From Parietichytrium sp. I65-24A (lineage: Eukaryota; Sar; Bigyra; Thraustochytrida; Thraustochytriidae), in assembly GCA_012862575.1 (NCBI GenBank), contig BLSF01000081.1:62001-126000 (forward strand): a stretch of DNA of 64,000 nucleotides, in the 5' to 3' direction. The position numbers and the translations under genes were made by a program. The notes beneath the pieces are model-generated. The model did not search any database. It saw only the letters and a list, made by a program, of their open reading frames with translations, and was not told the DNA's origin. Of this stretch, positions 18,267 to 30,055 are shown piece by piece; the stretch's first letter is position 1; the number at the start of each line of letters is the position of its first letter.

Positions 18267-19765
18267 TCACTCCAGCTGAGCTGGCGAGTTGTTGTTCGCG
18301 CTGTCGGGCTTACGCTTGGAGCGGATAGCCCACTTGTCCTTTTTGATGTCAACCTTGAGCGGCGCCCAATGAATTTTTTCAGGCAACACTGCTGGGCCTT
18401 TGAGCGGTAAACCTCTCAGCTTTTCCTTCATAAGATTTTCGTCTGCACATAAAACGTGGCGGCCATTGATAAATTTGAGCAGGCCGAGGAATTTCAGCGC
18501 AAGCACGACATCCTCGGTCTTGATAGAAGTAATCCTAGTGATGTCAAAGACAGATATTTTGTCATCTTTGATACGAATCAATTCTTCCAAAATCGCTCGA
18601 CACCAGTAGCTCCTGTAGCTGATTTGGCCCAGGTCACTTAGAGGCTTCTCCGGCGAGCCGACTTTCTCCTCCTTCTTAGAGAGTTCGTAGCTGAAAGAGA
18701 TGAGGAATTTACCGTACCCCTTGCGCTGATAAGGCGGAAGCGTCAGAATGCAAGCCAGGTTATAACCTTGTTCTGAATACTTTTCCTTGCTGAAATAACC
18801 CACGATATGGTACCCTTTCTCGTCAAATTCACAGAGCACATAAAACAAGAACGGGTCCACGTCAAAGTGCAGTGTTTTGTGGTCGAGAAAGAACTTGGCC
18901 AAATAGCAGAGATTCTGTGAGTAGACCTTGGATTTGGCGCCATCTATCTCGAACATGGATACTTTGGCAACTTCATCTCGGTAGATTTCATCACCAGGAG
19001 GATGGAACTGTGTGCACTTTTTGTAGTGCCGCGCCAGCTCGGACTGATAACGAAACATCTCCAGCGTGAACTCGGAGATGTACAAAAGATCAATCGGCCC
19101 ATCTGGTGTATACTCGGAAGGCACCGGGGAATAGTACCACGTGTTGATAACGTTTCGTCCGAGCTCAATCTGATTCACGTTCTTGATCTTTGTGATCTCC
19201 TCGTGCTCGCGGATGCTCGCCTCGTCCATCCCGTTATTCTCTCCGTAGTCTTCTTCCACAAACTCCACAACCTCGGACTTTTTCTGGGTCCCGTCCGGAT
19301 GCTGCTCGCTCGAGTCCTCCTCTTTAATCCACGAATCCATGCGTCGATTCTAGCCCGTCGAAATCCCAATCGTGTCCAACGTTCACCACAACGGCACGGC
19401 ATCAGCAATCGAGTCGACAAATTCAACGCCGAAAAACCAACCCACAGCAAAAATAAAATAAAACAAAATAAATAAAATAAAATGGCCGCACTTACAAATT
19501 CCACAAAGTGAACATAATAGCTCACTTTGCCGTCCTTCGCCTTCTTCCGCTCAATCACGTCACACAAACGGTACGTGCCGTCGCCCGCGTACTTGCAAAA
19601 CACCTTTGCGCCCACTTTAAACATGCCAGTTTCGTCGCGTACGGTTTCATCGTCCGCATCTTTGCCCTTTTTCCCGTTCTCATCCCTCTTTCGGCCTTTC
19701 TTCTTGCGCCCATCTTCGTCCGCTGCGTCCCCGGCTGACCGTTTCTTCCCTTCCTCCTCGCGCAT
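18267..19765 (-). CDS. ESA1: MYST-family histone acetyltransferase, Esa1/Tip60-like (2 exons)
   Basis: Exons 19496-19765 and 18267-19349 (146-nt intron, gtaagt ... ctag) give a 450-residue protein. Residues about 49-95 are a chromo-barrel/Tudor-knot domain (VGAKVFCKYAGDGTYRLCDV ... VHFVEF-NRRMDSWI), with the splice falling exactly inside the conserved F-N-RR-DSW stretch. The MYST HAT domain covers about 165-430: catalytic Cys about 290 in ACILTLPPYQRKGYG, acetyl-CoA loop QRKGYG about 298-303, general base Glu about 324 in SPEKPLSDLG. The usual C2HC finger lacks its first two cysteines (ISEFTLEMF) but keeps His and Cys, as in yeast Esa1. Such enzymes acetylate H4 and H2A within NuA4. The N-terminal 40 residues are a basic Lys/Arg/Asp tract. 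Confidence 0.93.
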
Positions 19766-20757
19766 CCTTCTATCTCACTTGTCCTCAAATTAAAGTACGC
19801 GGCGTATGCGCCGGTGTCCTCGCAGAGTCTACCGACTTCCAATTGTCCGATACCTCATTACGTTGTGCGGTTAATGTAGAAATTGTAGAAATGCGAAGGT
19901 GAATAAACGTAAAGAAGGAACAATGTTTGAGAACTGGAAAATTAAAATTCGAACACTGCATGTGGCGGGCAGTTGCAGGTCCGGCCCGAGCCGTGAGAGG
20001 AGGAAGAGGAGGAAAAGAAAAGGAGGAGGAGCTCGTGGACGAGAGCCGCATGCATCGAAGAATGGGTTTCAATCAATCACCTACTCACATTTGGTGCGAA
20101 GATGCCCAGTTGGTTCTCAAGTGGAGAAACCGCGAGCCGATTCGCGACAAAGAAGAACCATAAGCGCGTCTGCTAAGTGACCTGCCGGATGACAGATGAC
20201 CTGGGTAAAACACCTCGCCGACTCTTTGATTCGTAATCTTGTGCGCGGACCTCCATGCCCGATTGTCCTCTCCCGGTTGTCAACATTTCGGCGGCCGAGT
20301 GGCGCAGTACATGCTGTGGATGTACGGAGGGAGGGAATGGGAATTAATCATCGCTGATGCGACCTCTATACTTCTCACATCCACTTACCTCCTTCGCTCC
20401 TCGAACTCATCAACCAGTCACACTCGTCAATGATCGATCACTTGGTGACCAACTCATCGCCGATGAACATCGTCCCACGTCCACGAATAGGTTAGGGTGT
20501 AGAGGTTTATCGGTTAGGGTTCCCCACGCTGGACCAGTTTTAACAAGAATGCGGCCCGAACTGAGACCTGAACTATTCATGTACAGATTAGTATCAAGAG
20601 TAAGTTGACTGCGGACGGAGTTTAAAGTCCGGGGGCATGATCCAAAGTGTTTGAGAGAATGACGGCCATGCGAGTGCACGTTGTGTGCACGCGCATAGTT
20701 GCATAGTTGCATAGTTGCAAAGCTGGATAGTTGCATAGTTGGAGGACAGCAGACGAT
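19766..20757. other. divergent promoter region
   Basis: Between the MYST gene and the isomerase gene. Open frames around 19899-20180 on the plus strand have no family features. The isomerase-proximal end carries an 8-bp array. Confidence 0.5.
20693..20740. repeat. 8-bp tandem array, 6 units, upstream of the isomerase gene
   Basis: Four perfect GCATAGTT units and two variants (GCAAAGCT, GGATAGTT). It ends 17 bp before the isomerase ATG at 20758. As a circular unit it reads TTGCATAG. Confidence 0.9.
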
Positions 20758-21719
<962 letters not shown>

Positions 21720-21960
21720 TTTAGTAGAGTCCCCTTGGTTGTTGACAAAGTATACCTGTTCTCCGTTCTTGAAGCTGAGATTATTATTTTTTCTTCCCCA
21801 CGAGAACAAAGCCAGATATCATAGTGACAAAAACAATCTATTGTGCCTCAACGAAAGAAAAGGAAGGCAAAGTAAGAAGGACGATTTGAATATCTATACA
21901 AATACGCTACACATTCGCACGTATCACAGACTCTCTGTTTGCAGTCTGTTGATTTGATTC

Positions 21961-23061
21961 TTACTGATTGCCTGAGCGACACCTCTTAATCTCCATAAGC
22001 ACCGGTACCAAAGATATGACGCGTTCTCCGCCCAAAAGTCGGGAAGTCTTTGGCAGGTCCTCAGAGCCTGCGACATCGCCTTGCAACGTCCAGCCAGCAG
22101 AGACAGGATCGTAGCTTGGGTTGTGGATCCGAACTACGCGTTGCCCATTGCCCAATTGCCTTGACTTTGAAATGAGACCGTGAAACTTGCAGAGCCCATG
22201 AGTAAGGAGTCGATAAACCCCGCTCTTGAAACTCAACTCTACCACTGGCCCGAGCTCGGCGGACACATCGATACGCGGTTCACTCAACAGTACACGAGAC
22301 AAGCCTTCCTTGTGTGCGTCAAGAGCTGCGGGGCCCTCATTTTCCATTGCGGCAAGCAGGTAGTTCTCGAGGTTTTGCAAAAAGAAGCAAAAAGGCTCCC
22401 GAGTACCAGTGTGCAGCAGGTGGTGACGAAGTGACTGATCAAGCCTGCTGAACCGCGAAACAATGCCGTTTCCTCCGCTTGAAGCTTTCGAAGCGCGCCC
22501 CTCCGTCTCGCTTGCCGAGCCAGCTCTAACGAAACCGCCTTCGCAGTTGAGAAAATCTCGCCTCATCTCATCAGTGAACCCTGTAAAGGCGCTCGAAAAC
22601 TCGCGTTCGTAAATGAGCTTTGCAGCTGCGCGAACGTCGAAAAACGCTGGGTCCATTTCGTAGGCTGCGTTGTTTTTGTTCGAGATCTCGACATTCATGT
22701 CGGCCCCGATCCTGCGATCGTTGAGCCATCGACGTTCCTTCTTTCGACTCACGGCCCGGCGTTCGCCACGCTCGTCAAAGACCAACTTGACTGGCGACAT
22801 TTCCCGAGTCCGGTCCTCCTTAGCCCTCGAGTGCGGCCTCGACGTGTTCTTGTTGGACCTCCGTCCGCTTGGCGTAGGCGTTGCGGCTCCTCCCACTGCG
22901 TTTTCCGCCACCACAACCCCCTTCGTAAGGGGCTGGTCATCGTCCAATCCAGCGAGGAAAACGACGCCACCATCTTCGCTCGCCGGCTCGCGGCCAGAAT
23001 TGTCCTCAGACTCTGCCATTCTCACTCTCGAGGGGGTCTTCGCGGCCTCCATCCCAGACAT
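21961..23061 (-). CDS. R3H-domain protein with R3H-associated N-terminal domain
   Basis: A 366-residue protein from the ATG at 23061 (MSGMEAAKTPSR). Residues about 110-175 resemble the R3H-associated N-terminal domain: ERRWLNDRRIGADM, then FFDVRAAAKLIYEREFSSAF. Residues about 250-300 look like an R3H single-strand nucleic-acid binding domain (ELSFKSGVYRLLTHGLCKFHG), although the Arg of the R-x3-H pattern is shifted or diverged. The first 100 residues are disordered and acidic. The frame stays open for 75 codons upstream but without an ATG. RNA or ssDNA binding is inferred from the family. It converges with the isomerase gene, 241 bp apart. Confidence 0.75.
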   Translation of the reverse strand: MSGMEAAKTPSRVRMAESEDNSGREPASEDGGVVFLAGLDDDQPLTKGVVVAENAVGGAATPTPSGRRSNKNTSRPHSRAKEDRTREMSPVKLVFDERGERRAVSRKKERRWLNDRRIGADMNVEISNKNNAAYEMDPAFFDVRAAAKLIYEREFSSAFTGFTDEMRRDFLNCEGGFVRAGSASETEGRASKASSGGNGIVSRFSRLDQSLRHHLLHTGTREPFCFFLQNLENYLLAAMENEGPAALDAHKEGLSRVLLSEPRIDVSAELGPVVELSFKSGVYRLLTHGLCKFHGLISKSRQLGNGQRVVRIHNPSYDPVSAGWTLQGDVAGSEDLPKTSRLLGGERVISLVPVLMEIKRCRSGNQ

Positions 23062-24121
23062 TTTCTCACGAATGCCAATTCCCCAGAAATCTTGCAGCGT
23101 CTTCGCTTTGCCTTTCTCTCCGCACAGAGCTCTACCTTCTTTTCTCCCGCCACAAAGCTGCACCAGAGTATTGACCTCAACAGGCAATACAGAACGCGAT
23201 ACCAAACGACTGAGCCAATTGCGAGAGACAGACACAGACACAGACACGTCAATAAAATCCCAGCTCTTCCACCAAAAACCACACAAAGGTGTCTAATAAA
23301 TCACACCCAATTCAATTCAAAATCGATACATGTGTACACCACTCCGCCGTCGCACTTCTCCACTCTCCACATGGCGTTCTCCACATCCGCGCCGGCACTC
23401 ATGCCACGCCAAAGGGAAACTCCGTATGGCTGGCCCAGTTTTCCCGTGTGTCCTCATCCCCGTCAACAACCTCTGGCCCACTCGCCAGTCTTCCCCTCTC
23501 CCCAAACATCGCCGCTGCACACACTACTCACCGCACAGTTCAATCCGTTTGATCGAATTCGCCGATTTCACCGATTTCACCGCGGACACCTCCTAAATGC
23601 CTAAATGCCGAGCTCTCCCTTTGCCTCCTTTCCGCTCTTCCCACTTTCGCTAATACCCACCCACCCTAAACACTAGCACCCAAAAATGGCTACGATAAAT
23701 GTTAAAGTGCTTATGAGGGAGTCGGAAGGGTAAGGGTATATAGATGTTGGAGTAGAGTGGCTGAGCACTAGGGCTAGAGGTAGGTGGTCGGCGTAGGACA
23801 CGTGTGGGAAGTGCTAGCTGAGTGGTAGAGAGTACTATGGGCAGGAAAAGTCTGAGTGGTCGTTTCCGCAACGAGACAGGATGCACATAAACATAAGGGG
23901 GAGAGTGGGGAGAGAATGAAAGAATGGAATGAAAGAATGACAATGAAATTGAATTGTGGAAAGAAAGAAAGAGGATTGATTCCATCAATCCTGGAATGTT
24001 CTTTTCGAAGGTAATGGTTCACGACTACGACGGGTGGTTTGTGGAGCGGCTTGTAGTCCAGTTTCTTTGTTTTTGGAAGATGAGGTGAGTTCCGTTCAGC
24101 AGCTTCGCACCGTGACCGAGC
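23062..24121. other. intergenic spacer between two minus-strand genes
   Basis: 5' flank of the R3H gene and 3' flank of the coiled-coil gene. It contains a short GACACA array near 23227-23250 and small 8-9 bp direct repeats at 23561-23610. No gene seen. Confidence 0.45.
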
Positions 24122-25099
24122 TTAGAGGCCCAGGTGACTTCTTGCATTGGCGATTCTGAACATGCGCTTCTCGACAGCAGCTTGCACCTCTGGATCTATG
24201 TCTGCAGAAAAGATTTGCGAACGATCTTCGCCGTCGCATTTCTGCTCTTCGATGGAGCCCATGAGAGAATTCATGTCGGAGATCATCGCTGACGGTTTGA
24301 GGTGAACAAAGTCGCTAGCGCTTTGAAATGAGTCGATGGAAGATCTGTGCGACATTCTCGGGATGGAAACGTGGTCATCCCTTTCGGAGCGCGCCGTCGA
24401 TGCGTAGGAAATAGTAGAACCGCGCCTTTTTGCTGACCCCACTCCCGAGAGAGACACTGTGCTTTGCGCCTTTTGCCGGTCATGGTCGATCATGTCCTGC
24501 AATGTATGCAGGCCAGTGGCGCGTGAACTCATCAGACTGTGACAGGTAGCAGCGCGAATTGTGTGCTCTAGCTCCGCTTTAGAAATCTCGATCTGGTGCT
24601 TCATTCGCTCTACCTCCGCCTCGAGCTCCGAAATCACGGCTTCGTTTTCAGTTTGCGAACACTCAAGCTCTTTGACGACTTTTTGCTGAAGCTCTTCACG
24701 CGCCCTCCACTTTTGCATGGACCGGATGGCGTCGTCCAGGTCCTCTCTGTCGCGGGCGTTTATTCTGTGGAGTTCGGCTACATGGTCTAATAGTGACTCG
24801 AAGAGCAAGCTGGTGCAATGTGCAATTGCACTTGCGCCTTCGCTTGTAAATCCTGTTGCCCCTTGCTCCAGCATTTCGGCTGCTCGCCAAGCCTTTGCCT
24901 TTGCGTGCCGCTTCACGCTGCACAAAAATATCCTATCAGCTCCGCGCAAGCTCACGAGACGAAGATACCACTTGACTTACCTTTCCGGAAGCTCCTCTCG
25001 CATCGAGCCAACCTTTTCTGCGCATCGCAGAAGACAGCTCGCAAGGGTGGCGACGGCCATCTGCAGCTCTGCATTCTCGCGGTTTGCAAGATCGTCCAT
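24122..25099 (-). CDS. coiled-coil protein of unknown function (2 exons)
   Basis: Exons 24981-25099 and 24122-24917 (63-nt intron, gtaagt ... gcag; the split codon reads AG|C) give about 304 residues. The join makes one continuous helical frame: MDDLANRENAELQMAVATL, then SMREELPE-SVKRHAKAKAW. Residues about 75-180 form a strong heptad-patterned coiled coil (EELQQKVVKELECSQTENE, ISELEAEVERMKHQIEISKA). The C-terminal third is Ser-rich with an SSIDSFQSASDF segment. No family recognised; the layout suits a cytoskeletal or centrosomal scaffold. An upstream exon cannot be excluded because the frame runs on for about 20 codons without ATG. Confidence 0.68.
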
Positions 25100-25955
25100 T
25101 CTCCCAAGCAGAGTCGCCAACCAACACGGATGCGCCTCGAAACTTGCTCTGCGCCTTTGGGCCGCCCTTCACGCTGCGCTGAAGGGCCTCAAGTTCCAGT
25201 TCGGAATTCGGAGAGCAGTTGCGAGCCACGACCCTGCTGCAACCCTCGCTTTCCACGCGCCTCTAGCTAGCCCTTGCACTTGACACTGTCACTCCGCCTC
25301 ACTAACGGTCCTTGCAATTACACACCTTCCTCAATTTCCGCTCGTCGCATTCGGCATTGCAACCGCAAATACTCTGCAGATGGCACCGGTCCACGCGAGC
25401 AAAGCTTGCTTTACAGCGTCAGTTCTGCGCGTCTTTATCGTATTTATTTCAAAGCCGAAAAGACCTTTCATTATATGTTTTCATTTGCACAAAATCCAAG
25501 AGGCTCTTTGCGACTTGGTTTCCTTTCACTTTCCACTTCTTCACTTTGTGTCACTTTCCACTATGCGCATGGCACCCCATCGCCTTAAGCAACACTTATA
25601 CAAAACAATAGTCTTCTGGCGAAGTTGCATGTTAACGGCTCTCAATTCCAAAGTGCGGAGCACACCTCTCGAGTTATTGTTACTGACTTACATGCGACCA
25701 CATGTCAAAGGCGCAGCGGGCGAAGGGCCATTGTCATTGGATGGAGATCGATGCGCAAGTTGTTGTTGTTGTTGTTGTTGGCTGTCGGTTGTGCGAGCAC
25801 GTGGAGATTAGTGGCAGGTCAGCAGTGCAGGAAAGGCTGAGGTCGTGTGGGTCACCCGCAAACACATTTCATCGTCGAATGTTGGCGGTCTGACGCGAGA
25901 ACAGCAGAGTTGCAGAGGAGCTGGGCTCGGAGACGAGCTGCGAGCGGCGCGGGAG
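25100..25955. other. divergent intergenic region
   Basis: Between the coiled-coil gene (minus) and the armadillo gene (plus). A (GTT)6-7 run lies at about 25762-25780. No gene recognised. Confidence 0.45.
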
Positions 25956-27779
25956 ATGAGGCTACATGTCCACGCGAACGGAGTGGACTTTGTGACGTGC
26001 TGCGAGAGTGGGTCGACGATCTTGGAACTGAGGAAGGATATTGAGCGGCAGTACTCGAGCCTGAATCCACGACTTGCGTAAGTGAAATCGTATCGCGGGG
26101 CTTTAATTTGCTCTGGCTTTGGCTTGGCGGGTTGAATTGAGTAGTGGCTTATCATGAGTTCGCGTTTGTGATTTGGTTTGGCGCGCAGTCCGCTCGCGAC
26201 GCACTCGTTGCGGGACAATAAGGATTATTTGCTTCCGGACAGCTTGATTGCCGGCCAAGTTCTCGTGGATGGGGACCATGTGTTTACGGTGCCTGAAAAA
26301 GAGTTGCGACCAGCCCCGGATGTCGACTTGTCACAGGTGCTGAGCCGGTGGCAATATTTTCAGCGTTACACATTATTAGCAGTCTCAGCGACAGTCAAGA
26401 GGAATGTCAAGGAGAAAAAACCTATACATATCGACCAAGGCGTGGCTCTCGTGCTCGTGGAAATGCTCGCTTCGACAGACCCAGAGACCGCGCGCGAGTC
26501 CATACGGCTTTTGGAGGCGATTTTATGCGGTCCGTATGGCACTCCAAACAATATCGGTGTTTGTAACAAGCCTTCGAGCCCCGGATACCAGTGTCTCAAG
26601 TGGATTTGCACACTTGGGCTTTATAGCACGGACGACGCCACTATGTTTGGTTGCGCGGTTATTCTCGACTCGCTTTTAGGAAGCGATTATTGCAAGCAGA
26701 CATTGATTAAATTCGGCGCAGGTGCTGCCCTCATGCGGCTTGCTCGCAGCGAAGACAAAGACACTAGAACAGTTGCGACGAAAGGGCTTCTAAAGATGAC
26801 GAATTCGGAGAGGCGAGAGAGTAACAAGGCCAGGCGGAAACATCTGCCGCCCATTGGTTCGCCAACGGAGCGTAGCGAAGGCGGCAGGCTTGGCGAAGTC
26901 GCCATGGAGATGTTTGCAAGCGTTGACGACGCGCTGGTAAATTTGGAAACCTCTGATGTGCGACAGGTCCAGCGCATGGCGTTGGAGACTATATTAAGAG
27001 AGGCTGGAGCGGACTCTTTACACCGAATCGCGGCCACAGACGGTCCGCGCTTTATACGTGCTTTTAAGCGAGCGTGCCGAACTTCAGACCCGGTTCTCAC
27101 TCAACTCGTTAGCGATATTCTCGTGGAGGTATGTCCTAGAGAAGAGGAATCGCACATTTTATTTCGCGGAGGGGGCTTCGAGCTGCTTGTTATGCTCGTG
27201 GAAGACGAGGAGGAATCGCTGCGCCCTCGCTCGCACCGTTCAGGATTAGGCCTCACACCACGCACGCCTTCACTCCCTAGCCGCCTGCATACAATTTGCA
27301 GCCAGAAGAATTTCCCGCCTCCCGTTAAACTGCTCGTGAACACTCTTGTTCAGTCCTCGTCACCAGCCGTTCGCCAAATCGTGGCAGAGACCATCCTGAG
27401 CCTCTCCAAGGAAGATGACGCGAATGAGCTTTACGCTTACATTGGTCTATTGCTTTCTGCGGCTTCAAACAGCCCTCACGACGGGTCCGAGGAAACCTTG
27501 AGCTTGGCTCAGACCCTTAGCGTCCTGTCCGTTCGAGAAGCGAACAAGCCCAAGCTAATCAAATACGGAGCCGTGGGCGTTTTTTGCCAACTACTGATCA
27601 CCGACGAGCGCATTGAGGTCCAGCGAACGTCCGTAAAGGCCCTCGCCAACCTCGCGTCCAGTACGCCAGAGCACCGCGCAGCAGTCATCCAGGCGCTCCA
27701 ATCGTCGCCGGACCCTTTGGACAGCTTCTCGGACCCGATCATCACCATGTATCTCGAGATGATCTTCATCGCAGACTAG
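25956..27779 (+). CDS. armadillo/HEAT-type repeat protein with a beta-grasp-like N-terminus (2 exons)
   Basis: Exons 25956-26077 and 26189-27779 (111-nt intron, gtaagt ... gcag; split codon GC|T) give about 570 residues. The first 75 residues (MRLHVHANGVDF ... STILELRKDIERQY ... DGDHVFTV) have the strand-strand-helix-strand rhythm of a ubiquitin-like fold and are continuous only after splicing. The rest is helical repeats of armadillo type: QGVALVLVEMLASTDPETA, FGAGAALMRLARSEDKDTR, YGAVGVFCQLLITDERIEVQ with NLASSTPEHR. A linker at about 220-240 is basic and Ser/Pro-rich. It is probably a protein-binding scaffold; the exact family is not recognised. Confidence 0.75.
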
Positions 27780-28340
27780 CATGCTCACCAACGAGCCTCT
27801 CATTCGCAGCATTCCTTCATTCCTTCATTCAGAACACATCCAGCTAATAGTCCATCATCCGCGGAAGCAACCATCCCTGCTCACGTCGTGCCCACGCCCG
27901 TGCGCGCGAACGGGAAGAGTAAGAATGTGGCGACACGGAAGCACGGTCAGACGAAGGCTTCGGCGCCAAGAGTGTGGCGAAGCTGCAGGGATAGCTGGAG
28001 GTGTTTGTGATAAAATCGCAAGTCCTCCCACCTGAAGGAGACACTCTTTCAGTGTGGCGAGTGTGGCGAGTGTGGGAAAGCATTTACAACACCGTGCTAC
28101 CGTCCCGCGTCTCAGCCCAACTTGCCACCGAGCTCCTCGCCCGAACCTCAAACTCACACTCACACATACACATACACACATACACACATACACTCACGCC
28201 TCGTCTGCCTAGCTCCGTGCCTCTTGCCAGTGCCAGTGGCCGCCTCGCGAGCTGAGCTTGCCTTGTCCACTCTCCATTGTCCCGTGTCACATGTCAGTTG
28301 TCACTTGCAGATAACGTTTTACAGCTGTTCGCGGCTGGGA
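27780..28340. other. intergenic spacer
   Basis: Between the armadillo and W-repeat genes. It contains a CA-rich run (ACACAT type) at about 28149-28195. Confidence 0.45.
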
Positions 28341-29045
28341 ATGGCTGCGGCACGGGCCGCGACGAGCGAGTCTACGGTGGACAGATGGCTCTCGTGGCTG
28401 TCGCAGTCGGGGAGCGTGGAGCGTTTGCGCGAAAAGAAGCTGGAGGAGTGGGAGCTGTGCCGTTGGTTCGGGCGCTGGCGCGAAAACGCAGGGCATTCGC
28501 GAAGGACGCGACGAGAAGAGCGGTGTAGGAGAGCGAAGACAGCGCGGCAGAATGTACTGGTGCTGCGGAAGCGGAGGGCTCTGCGCAGCTTGTATGCAGC
28601 GATGGCGGCCAGGCTTTTGCGCGGTTTGGCAGTGAAAATGCATGAAACGGCGGTGTTGAGGAAGGGTTTTGAGGCATGGACACGGTGGACCGCGAAGGTG
28701 AGGAAGCGCAAGCGTGCGGCGAGGCACAGAGATCTCACGGTTATGCATGGCTGCTTTGCGCGGTGGGAGGAGTTTGTTCTTAAGCAGAAGAGGAATACAT
28801 GGGCCACGTTGGCAGAAGCTGCCGCGCGCAAGGAGGTCGAGACGACGCCGTGGCTGGCGAAACATCTGCTGCTGCGCAAGCTGGGCGCAAGTGCGCGTCG
28901 AAAGATCCTCCTCGAAGCGTTTAGGTTGTGGCGGTTCCATGCAACTGTAATTCGCATGCTTGCAGTTGCTCGCCCACGCTCTGCAAAAGCTTCGCTGCGC
29001 AATTTATCCCGGCGTGGCACGGGAGTGATCTTCGAAGTTGCATGA
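28341..29045 (+). CDS. Trp-repeat helical protein, possibly Sfi1-like (centrin-binding)
   Basis: A 234-residue, very basic helical protein starting at the ATG at 28341. It has repeated helices of the form L-x3-F-x2-W: CRWFGRWREN about 40-49, LRKGFEAWTRW about 106-116, MHGCFARWEEF about 135-145, LLEAFRLWRFH about 190-200, with a weaker copy LRSLYAAM about 81. This is the pattern of Sfi1 repeats, which bind centrin at spindle poles and basal bodies. The protein is much shorter than animal or yeast Sfi1, so it may be a short relative or have more exons. A longer frame runs antisense (28319-29467) but is Ser/Arg-rich without repeats, so I prefer this strand. Confidence 0.55.
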   Translation: MAAARAATSESTVDRWLSWLSQSGSVERLREKKLEEWELCRWFGRWRENAGHSRRTRREERCRRAKTARQNVLVLRKRRALRSLYAAMAARLLRGLAVKMHETAVLRKGFEAWTRWTAKVRKRKRAARHRDLTVMHGCFARWEEFVLKQKRNTWATLAEAAARKEVETTPWLAKHLLLRKLGASARRKILLEAFRLWRFHATVIRMLAVARPRSAKASLRNLSRRGTGVIFEVA

Positions 29046-29784
29046 GGAGGTCTTTTCAAAGACATTCTGGAACCGAGGGTGCTTGGCTGGCACATGGACC
29101 TCGAGACTCGGTTCACTTGGCTCGAAAACGTCATGTTTTCATTGCAGTGAACACCAGTCTCGAGGAATCCGTTCCTGCTGCGAGTGACCCTTACATTCTT
29201 GGAGAGTAGATTCCGGTCAATCTCCATTTGTTGTTTGCTGGTCAAAGATACTCTGCGATCAATATTATTATTTGTCATTGCAAATGTTAAGGCCAACTCC
29301 GCGAGACGTTGAGCATTGCGACTCCAACTTTGCAAGCTTGAGAACAACCGCACGACGACATCATGTCTGTTACAGATCGATCTTTCGGGTTCTGACACCG
29401 ATGCCAAGAAATGGTCCACGAACACGTGCACCGTCCTTGTGCTCCAGTTCAGCCACCGTGCACCCACATCTCATTTCCAAAAGAGTGTTGCTTCCATCCA
29501 AGCCTCCAACACTCTCCATTAATTTATTGATCAAGATCTCTCTCTAAAAAGCTCCAACGAATTGAGTAATTAGTCCACTTTGAACCCTGCATCTCTTGCA
29601 GAATTCAGAATTCAGAATTCACTGTTAGATCATTTCCAAACAAATTCCATTCCTGCCATCACGCTGCCGCCTTCGTTGACCCAAGCGATCCCAAGCGCAT
29701 AGTTATGCATAGTTCCATCTCTCACAATCCCACCATCGCTAATAACACCGCCGTCCCTGTTGAGCCTCTCCTCTCACTCCCACT

Positions 29785-29812
29785 CATTCATTCATTCATT
29801 CATTCATTCATT
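29785..29812. repeat. CATT tetranucleotide array
   Basis: Seven perfect CATT units. Confidence 0.9.
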
Positions 29813-29962
29813 CCAGCAACACTCCGCACAACTCGAGCCCCATCCGCGCGCGTACACCCCACACCTCCCCGCGTACACCCGCCAGTCTTTCCTCCCCACA
29901 CGAAAAAAGACAATCCCTCACCTCATCTTTACCAGCTCTGCTTCCCACTGCCCCTCAGCACA

Positions 29963-29997
29963 CAGAGACCAGAGACCAGAGACCAGAGACCAGAGAG
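29963..29997. repeat. 7-bp tandem array, 5 units, upstream of ABCF
   Basis: CAGAGAC repeated four times perfectly plus CAGAGAG. It ends 59 bp before the ATG at 30056. Confidence 0.9.
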
Positions 29998-30055
29998 AGC
30001 GCGGACACTCAGAGAGAGAGAGAGCGGGAGAAGGAAGAACAAATAGCCGAGCAGG

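Larger units (their letters stand above)
29046..30055. other. intergenic spacer upstream of the ABCF gene
   Basis: Contains a CATT array and a 7-bp array close to the ABCF start. Triple GAATTCA repeats occur at about 29600-29622. No gene seen. Confidence 0.45.

Noticed and set aside
19899-20180. plus-strand frames of 78-93 codons between the MYST and isomerase genes
   Set aside because: Basic low-complexity translation, no family features, and located in a divergent promoter region.
23062-23286. 75-codon 5' extension of the R3H protein
   Set aside because: No ATG in the extension and it is encoded partly by GACACA repeats (poly Val-Ser); the ATG at 23061 is preferred.
28319-29467. 382-codon minus-strand frame opposite the Sfi1-like gene
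   Set aside because: Ser/Arg-rich composition, no domain or repeat, and it mirrors the W-repeat coding strand, so it looks like the antisense shadow of a GC-rich gene.
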